NCBI GenBank assembly: GCA_918026815.1
Contig: CAKJVC010000142.1
Coordinates: 434,001 to 498,000 of the forward strand
From: Chalara sp. BL73
Taxonomy: Eukaryota > Ascomycota > Leotiomycetes > Helotiales
Direction: 5' to 3'
DNA length: 64,000 nt
A model generated the notes under the pieces. It saw only the letters and a list, made by a program, of their open reading frames with translations. It did not search any database and was not told the DNA's origin. Shown one piece after another: positions 21,024-31,954 of the stretch. A program made the translations under genes and the position numbers. Position 1 is the first letter of the stretch; every line of letters starts with the position of its first letter.

Positions 21024-23846
21024 ATGCATGGAGGGATCGATTTGGCGATGGCGACGAATGAGGATTTGGGGAGGGGTCCGCAGCATGGGGATGGAGATGG
21101 GGATGGAAATGGAAATGAGACGGTTGCGCATGGTGATGGTGACGCTGCCAAGCCGAGAGGGAAAGGTGCGGGTGTGTGGAGGGGAACGTTTGCGTTGGAG
21201 AAGTCGGATACGATGATTACGATTGGGAGGTTGAAGTTGAGGGGGAAGACGGATGATTTGCCGCAGTATGTTGTCGTCCTTGTTTTGTTTTGGTTTTTTT
21301 GGTGTGATGTGTGTTTCTGAGAGGAGGGAAGAGGGTCCGAGGAGTTCAGTAAGGCTAGAAGGGAGAAGCAGAGGAAAAGGAGAAAAAGAAAAAGGGTTCT
21401 AAGAGGATAGGTGGGAGCATGAGGTCCCGGATAAGGATGGATGAGATGATAGTTGAAGAAATAAGCTAACGGGGTTTGTAGAGATTGGTGGTTTGCTTCG
21501 ATCGCCATTCCCCTCCTAGCAGCGACCATTGGCCCTCTAGCAAATGTTCTCAGCATTGCAGCTCTCGTCACTAAATGGCGAGTTATTCTTCCAGATAACG
21601 GACAACTTCCCGAAGGTACGGATAACAATGGGATTGATATCCCGGACCCAAAATGGGAGATTATCCTCAACGCCATATCCCTTGGATGTGGATTTTTCGG
21701 GAATTTCAGTCTTATGGTAAACTTCACGAAGCGTGTACGCTACATTATTGCCCTTCCACTCACCATCATCTCCTGGTATATTGCTACCGGCATCTTGATC
21801 GGGATTGTCATTGCCGTTAATGAACATGATGCTCCGATCAGGCCTGGCCAAACTTATGGGCAAGGCTTCTGGTACGCTATCGAGGCAGCGGTCCTATATT
21901 TGTTAGGCTCGATGCTGCTTATGGTTAATATGACAGGATATTTTCTCGGCCACTATCCGCAGCATTTCGAGCTCGACGACGATCAGCGGACGCTCATCCT
22001 TCAAACGATGATATTCTGCTTCTGGCTCGCTGGAGGAGCGGCCGTATTTAGTAAAGTAAGTGATATAAGCTATGCAAATGCACTGTACTTTTGCGACGTC
22101 ACGGTCCTGACTATCGGGTTCGGGGACATAACGCCTGACAATGATGTGGGACGAGGACTAGTGTTTCCGTATGCTGTTATTGGCATTATATTCCTTGGTC
22201 TCATGATCAACAGTATCCGCAAATTTACAGCGGGTATGTCGAAAGACAAGGTTATCAGAAAGCATCAAGACGCCGTTCGATCGAGGACGGTGGGTAGGAC
22301 GGTTAGCAGCGAGAAAGAGCTTCGAGAACGGTTAGGGCTGCCACCTCGTCGAGAGTCAGATATTAACCGCCGCCCATCCGCAATGGGATTGGCTGCTCGC
22401 AAGAAGTCGCTGGAGCACTACGGTCACCTGCATGTCGACGGACGGAAAATAACGTTTCATGAGAATCGGCCCAGGATTGCTGGTGGAGGTGGAGGTCGAG
22501 GCGGTGCTGGACGACTTCATGCTCATAATTTTAGCGGTCCAGCTCTCAGTCGTGATGCCAAAATGCAGCAGCGGAAGGATGGCACAAGCAAACATAAGCG
22601 CCTTGTTGATCGACGACAGAAACTCATTCTTCTGAAAGAAGAGAAAGACCGCTTCGATGCTATGCGGGAAATCCAAGCAACCACCCATAAATTTAAGCAG
22701 TATTACGCGCTCTCCATGTCGCTGATCGCCTTCGGCATACTCTGGTGTCTTGGTGCTTTGGTCTTTTATTATGCTGAGAAGCGTATTCAAGACATGACAT
22801 ATTTCCAGTCCCTGTACTTCTGCTATGTCTCCCTCCTCACCATCGGCTACGGAGATTTCAGTCCGCAATCCAATGCAGGCAAACCATTCTTCGTGGTCTG
22901 GTCGCTCGTTGCTATTCCTACCATGACGATACTCATCTCGGATATGGGAGACACGGTCGTTTCAGCCATCAATAGAGGCACATTCACGGTTGCGGACTGG
23001 ACTGTGCTGCCAAAGGCAGGAGTCTGGAAGGAGTTTCTAGATAAGCATCCAAAGCTAAGAGATTGGCTTGAGTCCAAGGGCAAGGAGCATGAAGCGCAGA
23101 AGCGGCTAGAGAGAGGGTTTGAAGTGCAGAATCCGGACGAAGAGGATGTTGATCCGGCATCTCCTGAAGCCGCCACACATGGACTTACTCTAGATAAATT
23201 AGCCAAGCAGCCACCGATCCTGTCAAACCACGACCTAGCCCGGAAGCTGGCGCTTGCCATTAAACGCGTCGCCAATGACTTACGAGCCGACCATCCCAAG
23301 AAATACAGCTACGAAGAATGGGTAGACTTCACGCGGCTCATCAGGTTCAGCAAAGAAGATGCCCAGGATGTGGAGGACGAAGAAGAAGACGAGGGGATGG
23401 TAGAATGGGACTGGATCGGTGAAGATAGTCCGATGTTGGCGGATGTGGGAGAGAGCGAGTGGATTCTTGATCGGCTGTGTGAGAGCCTGAATCGATATAC
23501 TAGGAAACAGGCGAGAGAATCGAGGAAGGGGAGGAGAGAAGGTGCGGAGAGGATCCCAGATTCGGCGGTTGATATCGATACGCCGGTACGTGCAAGAATG
23601 CCGCACCAGCACGATATTATTAAAGCGTATCCGGCTCATCCTGGACCGAGAGAGCCGAGGAGGTGGCATGAGGAACATCCTGGTATTGCGACCAAGGATT
23701 TTTACAGTGGTGAGTCAGCGAGGGATAATTCTATTACTCGGGTGAGAGATGCAAAGAGTACGGCAGGCGGGTCAAGTGCAGAGGACGGCGCACTCTCATC
23801 GGTAAAAAGTAAGGATGGAGTTGAAGTCGAAGATGACAAAGAATGA
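21024..23846 (+). CDS. TOK-type two-pore outward-rectifying potassium channel
   Basis: Fungal plasma-membrane K+ channel with eight membrane helices and two pore loops. Exons 21024-21265 and 21482-23846 (intron 216 nt, CTAAC branch) give 868 aa; the join gives DDLPQDWWFASIAIPLLAAT, the family pattern at the first helix. Both selectivity filters are visible: TVLTIGFGDITP in pore 1 and SLLTIGYGDFSP in pore 2, separated by a long basic Gly/Arg-rich loop. Helices such as YIIALPLTIISWYIATGIL precede pore 1. The acidic C-terminal tail (EEEDEG region onward) is cytoplasmic. The N-terminal 60 residues are Gly/Asp-rich repeats (GDGDGDGNGN). Length exceeds yeast Tok1 (691 aa) mainly in the linker and tail. 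Confidence 0.92.
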
Positions 23847-24457
23847 GGCTAGAATGTGAACGTCTCAGGATTGAAATCAGGACATGCACATGGGGGTGAT
23901 GAGACCTCGGCGTTGGTATCATTTGCATAAATGTACAAAATTAGTATATAGGATAAGCCAGACTTTGGAGTCTGGACATAGACAAATCATTGATACCCAG
24001 TTGAAACTGAGCATCTAGCAGCTAAGATAGCAACTGTTATCCCCGTCCAAATTTTTCAAATTTTTTGGAAAAATATTCACGGAAGCCAGTCAGAACCCCA
24101 AAAAAAACAACAAAAATTAAACCAGCAAAAGCACCCTCGGGCGAACCCGAGGACTAGAAACCAAGAATGTGTTCTCCCAAGATGAGGCCGATGGGAAGGG
24201 TAGCCGAGGCCTGAGCTGCACCACACCCTGTAGTACACATATTTGATTTCCTAGTTAGATATTAACATTGCTTAAATGAATATGTATATGACAGAAATTA
24301 GATAGAGGGTCTGATTGGGCAGATTCGAAGGCCTCGCTTCGTTAAAGGGGCACAATCCGAAATTTGTCATAATTCTTTGCTTAACGTTTTCAGTGGCAGA
24401 TGTTTATGATGTGAAGGTTGGCTTTCATTCACCTCATGGGCCCCTTTTCGCCCGTGC
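23847..24457. other. convergent 3' ends, nothing recognised
   Basis: About 600 bp of AT-rich sequence between the TOK stop and the stop of the minus-strand regulator, presumably both 3' UTRs. No RNA gene is seen. Confidence 0.5.
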
Positions 24458-26922
24458 TTATTTCGGGGCAGCACCGTCCTGCACGCCGAGATCGATCCAC
24501 GGTCCTCGACTCCAGTCCACGCTGTTCAACCAATCCAGATTATCCAGCTCTTCAAAACCTCCCGTTTCGAAAACAGCCGGATCAAACTCCATGCCCGCCA
24601 GATCAAAATTCTGATTTTGGTTCTGGTTGGAATTCAGCACCTGCGCCTGCGCCTGTGCTGCGGATTCCTGGCTCGACACCGGCGTCGGGTTTAGGATGCG
24701 ATCCAGGATCTGCTTGATGATCTGGCGCATGCGGCCACACAGCTGGTAGTTCCCTGCGGCGGGCCGGACCCAATCCAAGAAGCCGATCAGCAAGCTGAGG
24801 TTCTGCACAATCTCGCTCCGCGGCAGGTTGAGATTCAAGAATTGCGGATTCAGCGGGGCTTTCATCTGGTTGAGGAGCTGGACGCACAGGACCCCGGCGG
24901 CGGGGACGCCCCAGCACATGAGGATCCAGTCGTAGGCGTGGTGGTGCTCATCGAAGCGGTCGCGCTGCACCCATACGAGCACGACGAGGTCGAGCATCTC
25001 GCGCGCCGAGTCGATCATGGTTTGCCCGTCCGTCATGCCTTGTTTGTTGGCAAGCCGTTCCAGGAGCAGAACATCGCCGAGATATTCGAGATGGAATATG
25101 AGGCGGCGCCAGAACTTGTTATCGTTCCGCGTCTCTGTGGATCGCAGGAGGGAGGAATCCCAGCGCACAAAGTCAGGGATCGAAAGGTATTTTTCTGAGA
25201 GGGAGCCTTGGAGAGATCTATGCGTCGTGAGTGGGTGTTTTTGAGAAAGAGAAAGGGGAAGGACTTTATCCTGTCGTTAGTGCATTGCTCGAAGTCTCCG
25301 AGCGAGAGCTCCAGGATCTCATTCACAACAACGCAAATGGTATTGATAGCACGAACGATAGTCGTGGGATATATTTCGCCTTTGGTGTTCCATCCATTTT
25401 CATCTAACTCCGACACGGCTTTTTGGAATTCGTCTTCATTGACCATCTCCTCATCGCTTAAGTCTAGGGGGAGTGTATAACGACAGTATCGATGGCTTAG
25501 AGATGGCGGACGGCCTACCAACATGGACATCCTTTTGTCGAGATTGAAAACAAGGGTAAAGAGTAATCTTCTTCGCTCTAGGCCAAAACTGTGCGGTCGC
25601 CCTACTTCCAGCTCTCTGTGAAGCCCAAGAGCTGTGGAGGCGCTACAGAGGTCTCCTATCTGTCTCCAAGCTACCAGACCTGTAAAGTCTTAGCTTTGCG
25701 TACGTATATTCAAAATTTAACAAAAATTCACGTCGAGAGTTAAGACTTACTTGTGTCTCCACCAAGAAGTGTTTGTAGCATGAGATTGCTGAATAGAAGA
25801 GCTACCATCTGCATGTTAATCAAGTCCATGTAGTTCGATAAGGTGATACAAGCTTGACTACAGCCTCGTTAGGTAATTCCAGAGAAATATCTATTTCTTT
25901 GAAGGCGTGTGCAATATTGAGACATTGTCATCCACTTAAATTTTGAGTCAGACTTACACGCAATCTTTCATCTCCATAGCAAAATGCTTTCTATTTCTTC
26001 TTGATTCTACCTGTGTGCAGTAAAAACCATCTCGTTCTGGTATTGACAATATTGCCGCAGTCAGGCAAGCGAATATCATCCCTATTGTCTCCCACCTCAA
26101 GTTCATGCCTGAGAATGCTTCCACATATGCATCGTAGCTATTGAGCTCATCTGGAGCTGCAACGGCTCCATTTTTACATAATATCGAGGAGATATACTCC
26201 AGATCTTTTGTGGATCTCGGCTCCTTGAGTTGTCGGCCAAAGGTCTTCTGGAGAGAAGCCGCACACGCCATAACCATTGGTTTATGAAATGCAGCTTCAT
26301 GGGGCTTCTCGAAATACCAATGCAGAAGAAACTCAAAGGTATGCTGATCTGGGATTGCACGAAGAACTTTCATCCCAAGGGCCACACGTGGTGATTCACA
26401 GCCTCGACAGCATTCCGTTTCCGTCAGCATCAGGAATGTTTGAGATTGGACACTTTCGAAAGAAGGGGTATATGGATCAGAGTCATTTGAGATCTGAATA
26501 GGCACATTGCCTAGATTCTCTCTGTTTTCTTGAAATATGGCGGAGAAATTGGTAGGGCCGAAGAACCCTCCGCTTCTGACAGATGCTAGAGCGTTGGTAG
26601 GTGACCTGATGGAAGTGGAAGATGTCGGTGTTACTGAAGATACAGTTGAAGAGGTTGCAGATCTTTGGGGCACCGATATAGAACTTTGCGGTTGTTCAAC
26701 AGCTACTGAGCTTGCCCTAGGGATTACAATGGAGTCCCTCTTTTTGGTCATCGGTGCATCCAGATAGACGCAATTGGAGGATTTTCTTCTCCTGCATCTC
26801 CCACAGACGGGCGTATTATGGTCGCAAGCGATCTTAGCTTTTCGGCATGGCTCACATGCTTGCTCCTTGCCATTCCTACGTCTTGGTAGCTTCGACGAGC
26901 TCGGGGTGGACTCAGCGGACAT
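24458..26922 (-). CDS. Zn2Cys6 transcription factor, possibly broken at exon 1/2
   Basis: Fungal binuclear-zinc regulator. ATG at 26922; the cluster CEPCRKAKIACDHNTPVCGR and the following CRRRKSSNC has C-x2-C-x6-C-x6-C-x2-C-x7-C spacing. Exons read as 26922-25958, about 25934-25850, 25808-25751, 25679-25265, 25217-24458. The last four join cleanly and give the middle-homology pattern (LLFSNLMLQTLLGGDTS, WRQIGDLCSASTALGLHRE, FTLVFNLDKRMSMLVGRPPS). The final intron uses a GTCCTT donor but restores RIKSLQGSLSEKYLS. The exon 1/2 junction fails: the only acceptor leaves a 23-nt intron and an in-frame TGA two codons on, before QCLNIAHAFKEIDISLEL. Either splicing is unusual there or the gene is inactivated. 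The C-terminus is Asn/Gln- then acidic-rich. Confidence 0.7.
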
Positions 26923-27823
26923 AGTCAACCACAAACCCGGCACGTTCAATTCCGTTGCTGGTCACTATCATAAGGCAAATACTAGTGTAGTCCGAGTATA
27001 GATAATATGTTTGTAGTCCATCTCTTAACTCGGGTTGAAGGAGTTGAGAGGAGAGGTTGATTTCAAATAGCGGTGTTCGAAGTCGCGGCGTTCGGCATAA
27101 CGTCTCGGCGTAAGAATCGGGGTAGAATTCAGAACACCCACTAGTCTCAACCTAACATAGGATCGTTAACATTTATAATAGCAACTATCCCTCCCTATCA
27201 CAAAACAGACCTTCATGCTTGCTGAGCACTATGGATTTAAGGCAGCACTAATGTTCTTTTTTGAGGTTTCCCCTGTTGAGCACAATCAGCAAAGATCAAA
27301 GTATATCAACAAAAAACCCCCAAACATCTTGCATGTAGTCATTGAGTCACTGCCATTTTTGATTCCTCAAATAACGCTTTTGCATTCTCTCTATGCATTG
27401 CATGGGTATCATAATTTCACACCCACAGTCCGTCCAATCCTCCCGTCATTCATTCCTTGCCCAATTCCTTCTGCCCTTTCCCACCAAAGCCTGACTCAAT
27501 CCATCATCCCTAACTGACCGTCCAACAAAAAGCAGAGAACATAGAGCCATTGTATCCCACACCGACGGCCATAACAGATTAAAGCAAATTGGTATTTCCT
27601 CTTTTCATATGCGCGACAGCACGCTTTTTCTATAATTGTTCTTTTGAAGTCTGGCGCAGACCGCTTTTCTCTCAAATTGATAACACGTGGAGCAAAGGAA
27701 AATATAACAGGAAAACGAAAAGTAGCAAATCAAAGCAACATAGTCAATTGGGTATTGTGAGGCGCCAGGGTATATCCAGCCAATGTACTGTAGCATGCAA
27801 GGAGATAGAGAAACTGGTATCAT
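26923..27823. promoter_or_regulatory. upstream region of the Zn2Cys6 gene
   Basis: About 900 bp between the regulator start and the stop of the KH gene, both on the minus strand. Short frames here (for example 27215-27517 +) have no coding character. No clear motif is seen. Confidence 0.4.
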
Positions 27824-30800
27824 TTAACGAAGTGGGCCACCAATAGGGCCCGGGTATCCAGAGTTTGTAGAATGAGATGTTGATGGTCGACCGGAATCGG
27901 TCGACCCGCGCATTGTGTGCCTAGGCGTAACATCGCCTGGATGTTGATGAAGTTGAGAAGGCTTGTGGTCGGCGCCAATACCACTGCCATTAGTGCCGAA
28001 TTGCCGGGTTGGCCATGGAGTGGTATCGTCATCTGCCAAATTGACGCCACTGTCGTTCCATGGATTGCGGTCGGCGTTGAAGCTTCTGGTAGACTCGATG
28101 GAAATCAAAGAGGACTTGGAGACATTGCTAGAGCCCAACTTGAATAAGGAGCCGCCAGGAGAGTTTGAGCTATTCTTGCGACGATCGAGAAACGATGAAA
28201 TTGAAGACATGCTACCCGGTTTTCGTAGTTTATCAAAAACTGTGCTCCTTTCACGCACCACATCCTCAGTGAAGGATGCCTTTGTTGGCGAGTCAGTTGA
28301 CACAGGGGCATGTTGAAGAAGCTTGGAGTCAAAGTATTGTAGAGATTCCTCGAAAGAATCAGACTTTGGTCGAGGTAAATTGCCTTTGACAATGGTGAAT
28401 TCCACTCCTGCAGAGGCAAGATTGGTGGTTAAAAATTCAAAGGCATCCCGCACTCCTCCCGCATTGTTGCGTGTGAAGGTCCAGAGCAGTGTCACTGTGG
28501 GACCACCATCCTCTGTACGCTCATTCTCGTCTTGAAGAGTTTGAACCTCTACCTCGTACTGAGCCTTGAGCTTCGGAACCAAATCACTCTTGAACTCCTC
28601 AGCATTGAGGAAACGAACAAGGTCTGGGGTACTGGCCAGGACTAGCGGGTGCTCTGCTGGCACCAAGCCAAGGAATTCGTCGACGCAGTGAGGCACCTGC
28701 CATTCGGGACCAGATATAGTTACAATATTGCTAGCTTGTTCTGTACTTGGGAAGGTGATCTTGCAGTTCCACTTTTTCTCAAGCTCCTCGAGTCGATCAA
28801 GGCGAGCAATTAGCTGTCTATGGTACAAGTAATCCACATCGACGGTCTGACTTGTGAATTCGGAATCTGCTCTGTCAACCATATCGAGAATCTCTGATTT
28901 GACCAATTCCAAATTTTGTGCGTTTCTGGCAGGCGTACGACAGATGACGTTATCAACCTTGATATCATCATCCTCTCGACCAACACCGCCTCGATCCATT
29001 GCATTGGAGAATTTGACGAAAACAGAATGTTTCTTCATAATTCTCTGAATGTGCTGACCACCAATGCCTATGATACGCTTGTGGTATTGGTCCGGAACGT
29101 GAAACGAAATAGATGCTGGCATTTCCTGTTCCACGAGGGACAAGCCTGATTTCATTGCTTCATAGTTTCCACCACACACATCAATGTTGAAGTTGTACTC
29201 ATTGAAGCCATCGAAGATAATCTGTACACTGCTCTGGCCCATGATCTTGTTGATTTTGCCGTTCTTCTTGCCGCTGACAAACTCTTTATGTTCGTTTGCC
29301 AATTCAATCTTGACTCGGATTTGGTACTGGGATCGGCTGACGAACTTGATCTCGGATATAACCATCAAAGCGTCCTTCACCGCATCATCAGCACCTGTGA
29401 TGTTGAAAGTTAGATTATCAAGAGACACATCCGCATCAGAATTTGCACAGATGTCAGATAGCATGGTGCGAATTTCTGTTGGAGATGGACGGGCCATAGT
29501 GTCAGCTTGTTGAATCCACCATGAGGCACTGTAGAACTGCCCTGTCTGTTTTTTGTTAGTAAAATTTACAGTTATTAACGAAGTCGAATAACCTACAAGA
29601 GACATGATATCTCTCACAGTACGTTCTACGTGGAGGCCTTCAACACCTTGTATTCTGATTGTACTGTAGTTCGACGCGAGTGACGGGAATTGTATGAATG
29701 TGCCGTTTGTCTCCATAATCTTGCGGACCTTGTCGAGTCTAGTCAGAATAATGGCATCAATTTTAGCAGCTGCAACATGTGCATCTTTCATAAAGAGTCT
29801 CGTGCGGCTTGCAAGCTCATGTAGCTTTTGTTTTGCCATTGCGATGCTTTGCGTATTTTCACCCGTGATAAAAATCTCCTCCGCATTCCGTCGTTGAGCT
29901 CCTTTAGGACAGTAGGTAGATAGTCGAGAGCATGGCGGTGGGAAATAGATGGCCGTGTTCGTAGCTGATTCGATCAGCTTGATATTCTTTCGAGAACGGC
30001 CGCAGACAACTGTATGTAAAGAAAGCTCCAGCATTGTTCCATCTGCAATTCTTCCAAGCTAATAATGCGTCAATATCAGCTAAGACATTAAATTTGTGAT
30101 AATACTGACCAAGGTATCAATGAATATCAAGACTCGCGTCTTTGCATGCTCTGCGCTCTCCATATCTCCGTAGATAGCTACCCTCCATCTTTGATCACGC
30201 CCGGCCTCTCCAGTTGGATTCAGTCCATCTGCAAGGGATGCAAACTTTGGACCAAGTAGAAAGATATCCACCCCACAGAACTCTCCTATCTTATCCAAGT
30301 GATCGACTACGGACGATTTGAGTGCTGTGGCAGCACTATCAATGACTAGCTCACCATCGATATCAACGACTGTGCAACGCTAAAGACTTGTTAGCACCTT
30401 AGTTGTAATTTAGATAGCATAGTTCATACTAGCGCCAGGGGGGTATCGTTTAATATCTTCTCCCTAGCCTTATGAACCAGATCCGGTGGTCCGGAAAGAG
30501 ATACAGTTGTAACTTGGCCTTTGACCCTCTTTGGCTCTGTTGACTTGACGTGTGCTTCCACGGGTTGTACACTATTCGAGAGGACTTGACAAAGCTTTCT
30601 CAGCGCCAGCACATTCTGAGCGTGTACCGGCAATTCGTATATCGGCACATCATCCGGCGCGTCCTCAGGATGTGTCCAACGAAGTACTGCATCTTTCGTT
30701 GCGTAGAGAATGTCTTCTGTGTTCGGGCCAGCAAGATCAGAAGCAAATGGCACGTTGAATGAATAGTGAATAGGCAAATCTTTTGTCGATGGCGACAATG

Positions 30801-30915
30801 ACGGAGAATGGGCCAGCACCTTGTTCTGGGGGTTCATAGAAGCCAAGTTCATGGTCGGATTTGGCCGTGACATGCCAAAGCTCTGGCCGACCATCCTGTC
30901 TCTAAACTGCCTCAT
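27824..30915 (-). CDS. multi-KH-domain RNA-binding protein
   Basis: Cytoplasmic RNA-binding protein of the vigilin/Scp160-like kind by architecture. Exons 30915-30430, 30379-30110, 30058-29597, 29545-27824 give 979 aa. The intron 29596-29546 (51 nt, ACTAAC branch, CAG) is a multiple of three and open, so it could be misread as coding. KH-type G-x-x-G loops are seen in VVCGRSRKNIKLIES (about 272), VSGKKNGKINKIMG (about 498) and KRIIGIGGQHIQRIM (about 566); weaker KH-like repeats lie between and after. The last 200 residues are Ser/Pro/Gly-rich and disordered. ATG at 30915 (MRQFRDRMVGQSFG) is the first in frame; the frame above it is open only for a few codons. RNA targets are unknown. Confidence 0.8.
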
Positions 30916-31954
30916 GATTGCTGCTTGCAATGACACTCGTACCCCGGGTTGAGGTAGGTCGTGTGGTTGGGGGGGTGGTAGAGTTGTGTAGATAAGAATG
31001 GAAGGGCGGCGAGGTAAGCGTGAGGTACCTAAAGGTCAGTGCCGTGTTCTTCGTAGTATAACGTAAGCGATTTCGAGGTTCACTGCTGGTTTGTGTTCCA
31101 AGCGAGTCACTTAAGTCAGGCAAGGCAAGTTGTTGAGTGGCCTTGGCGTGGTAATTGCCCGGTCCAGGGCAGAGAATGTCTCAAGCAAAAGAATGAGCAT
31201 GGCAATTTGATTGAATTTTTGCTTTGCTAGATATTCGATCGCTAATTTTAGTACAGTACATTTTGGCTTGATGGTGAAGGAGGATATATCTCGGAACCGC
31301 ACGAATCGTTTGATGCAGAAACCAGGAAAGCTTCACGCCCAGGAAAACCTTCATCCTTGGGAAAGCCAATTATTGATAAGCTCTCGCAAACTATCTCGTT
31401 GACTTCGGTGATTCATACACCCCAAGTGTCATATTCATTTTATTGCCATACGTGGACAGACATCCTAAACCTGCATACACACCGGCCAGTAAATCTCAAG
31501 TTGGATGATGTCGGTCTCGGTCTAGAACATTCAACCTCCTTGGGGAATGTGTGGCATCCGAGTCCCCCGTGAAACGGTCTCATACTAGATTCCTAACCAA
31601 ATGCAGTGAAAATTATGATGATCTTCCCAAAGTCTTACGGAACAATACAGTAATGTGTTTAAATAGAAATTATGATTGCCTGTTCGGAAGTGGCCGGTCA
31701 CTCCGGTTTAAGAAATATGCTGGGTGGTTAGAAGGGTTGGCGCAACACCTTCTGTTCTAGTTATTTAAAGGTAGACACCGAAAAGTACATAACTGCTATT
31801 AAGAATTAAAATTGGGTGCTCAGAATTATATTTAGTTTATATTACAGTTCGTTCTCATGAGTCTTACTTGGAAGCGCTAGTGGGTCCTCGTAGCATCCTC
31901 CAATACAGTCAACAGGGCGCTTCCCAGCAACCTTTCTCCTAACCATACATATCC
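30916..31954. other. intergenic, upstream of KH gene, nothing recognised
   Basis: About 1 kb between the KH gene start and the stop of the next minus-strand gene. Short open frames occur at 31211-31760 on the plus strand but none has a start context, splice partners or protein-like composition. Confidence 0.45.

Noticed and set aside
20942..21727. 261-codon minus frame
   Set aside because: Antisense to exon 1, the intron and the start of exon 2 of the TOK channel; low complexity.
27215..27517. 100-codon plus frame upstream of the Zn2Cys6 gene
   Set aside because: Pro/Ile/His-rich from AT-rich spacer, no homology pattern or splice partners.
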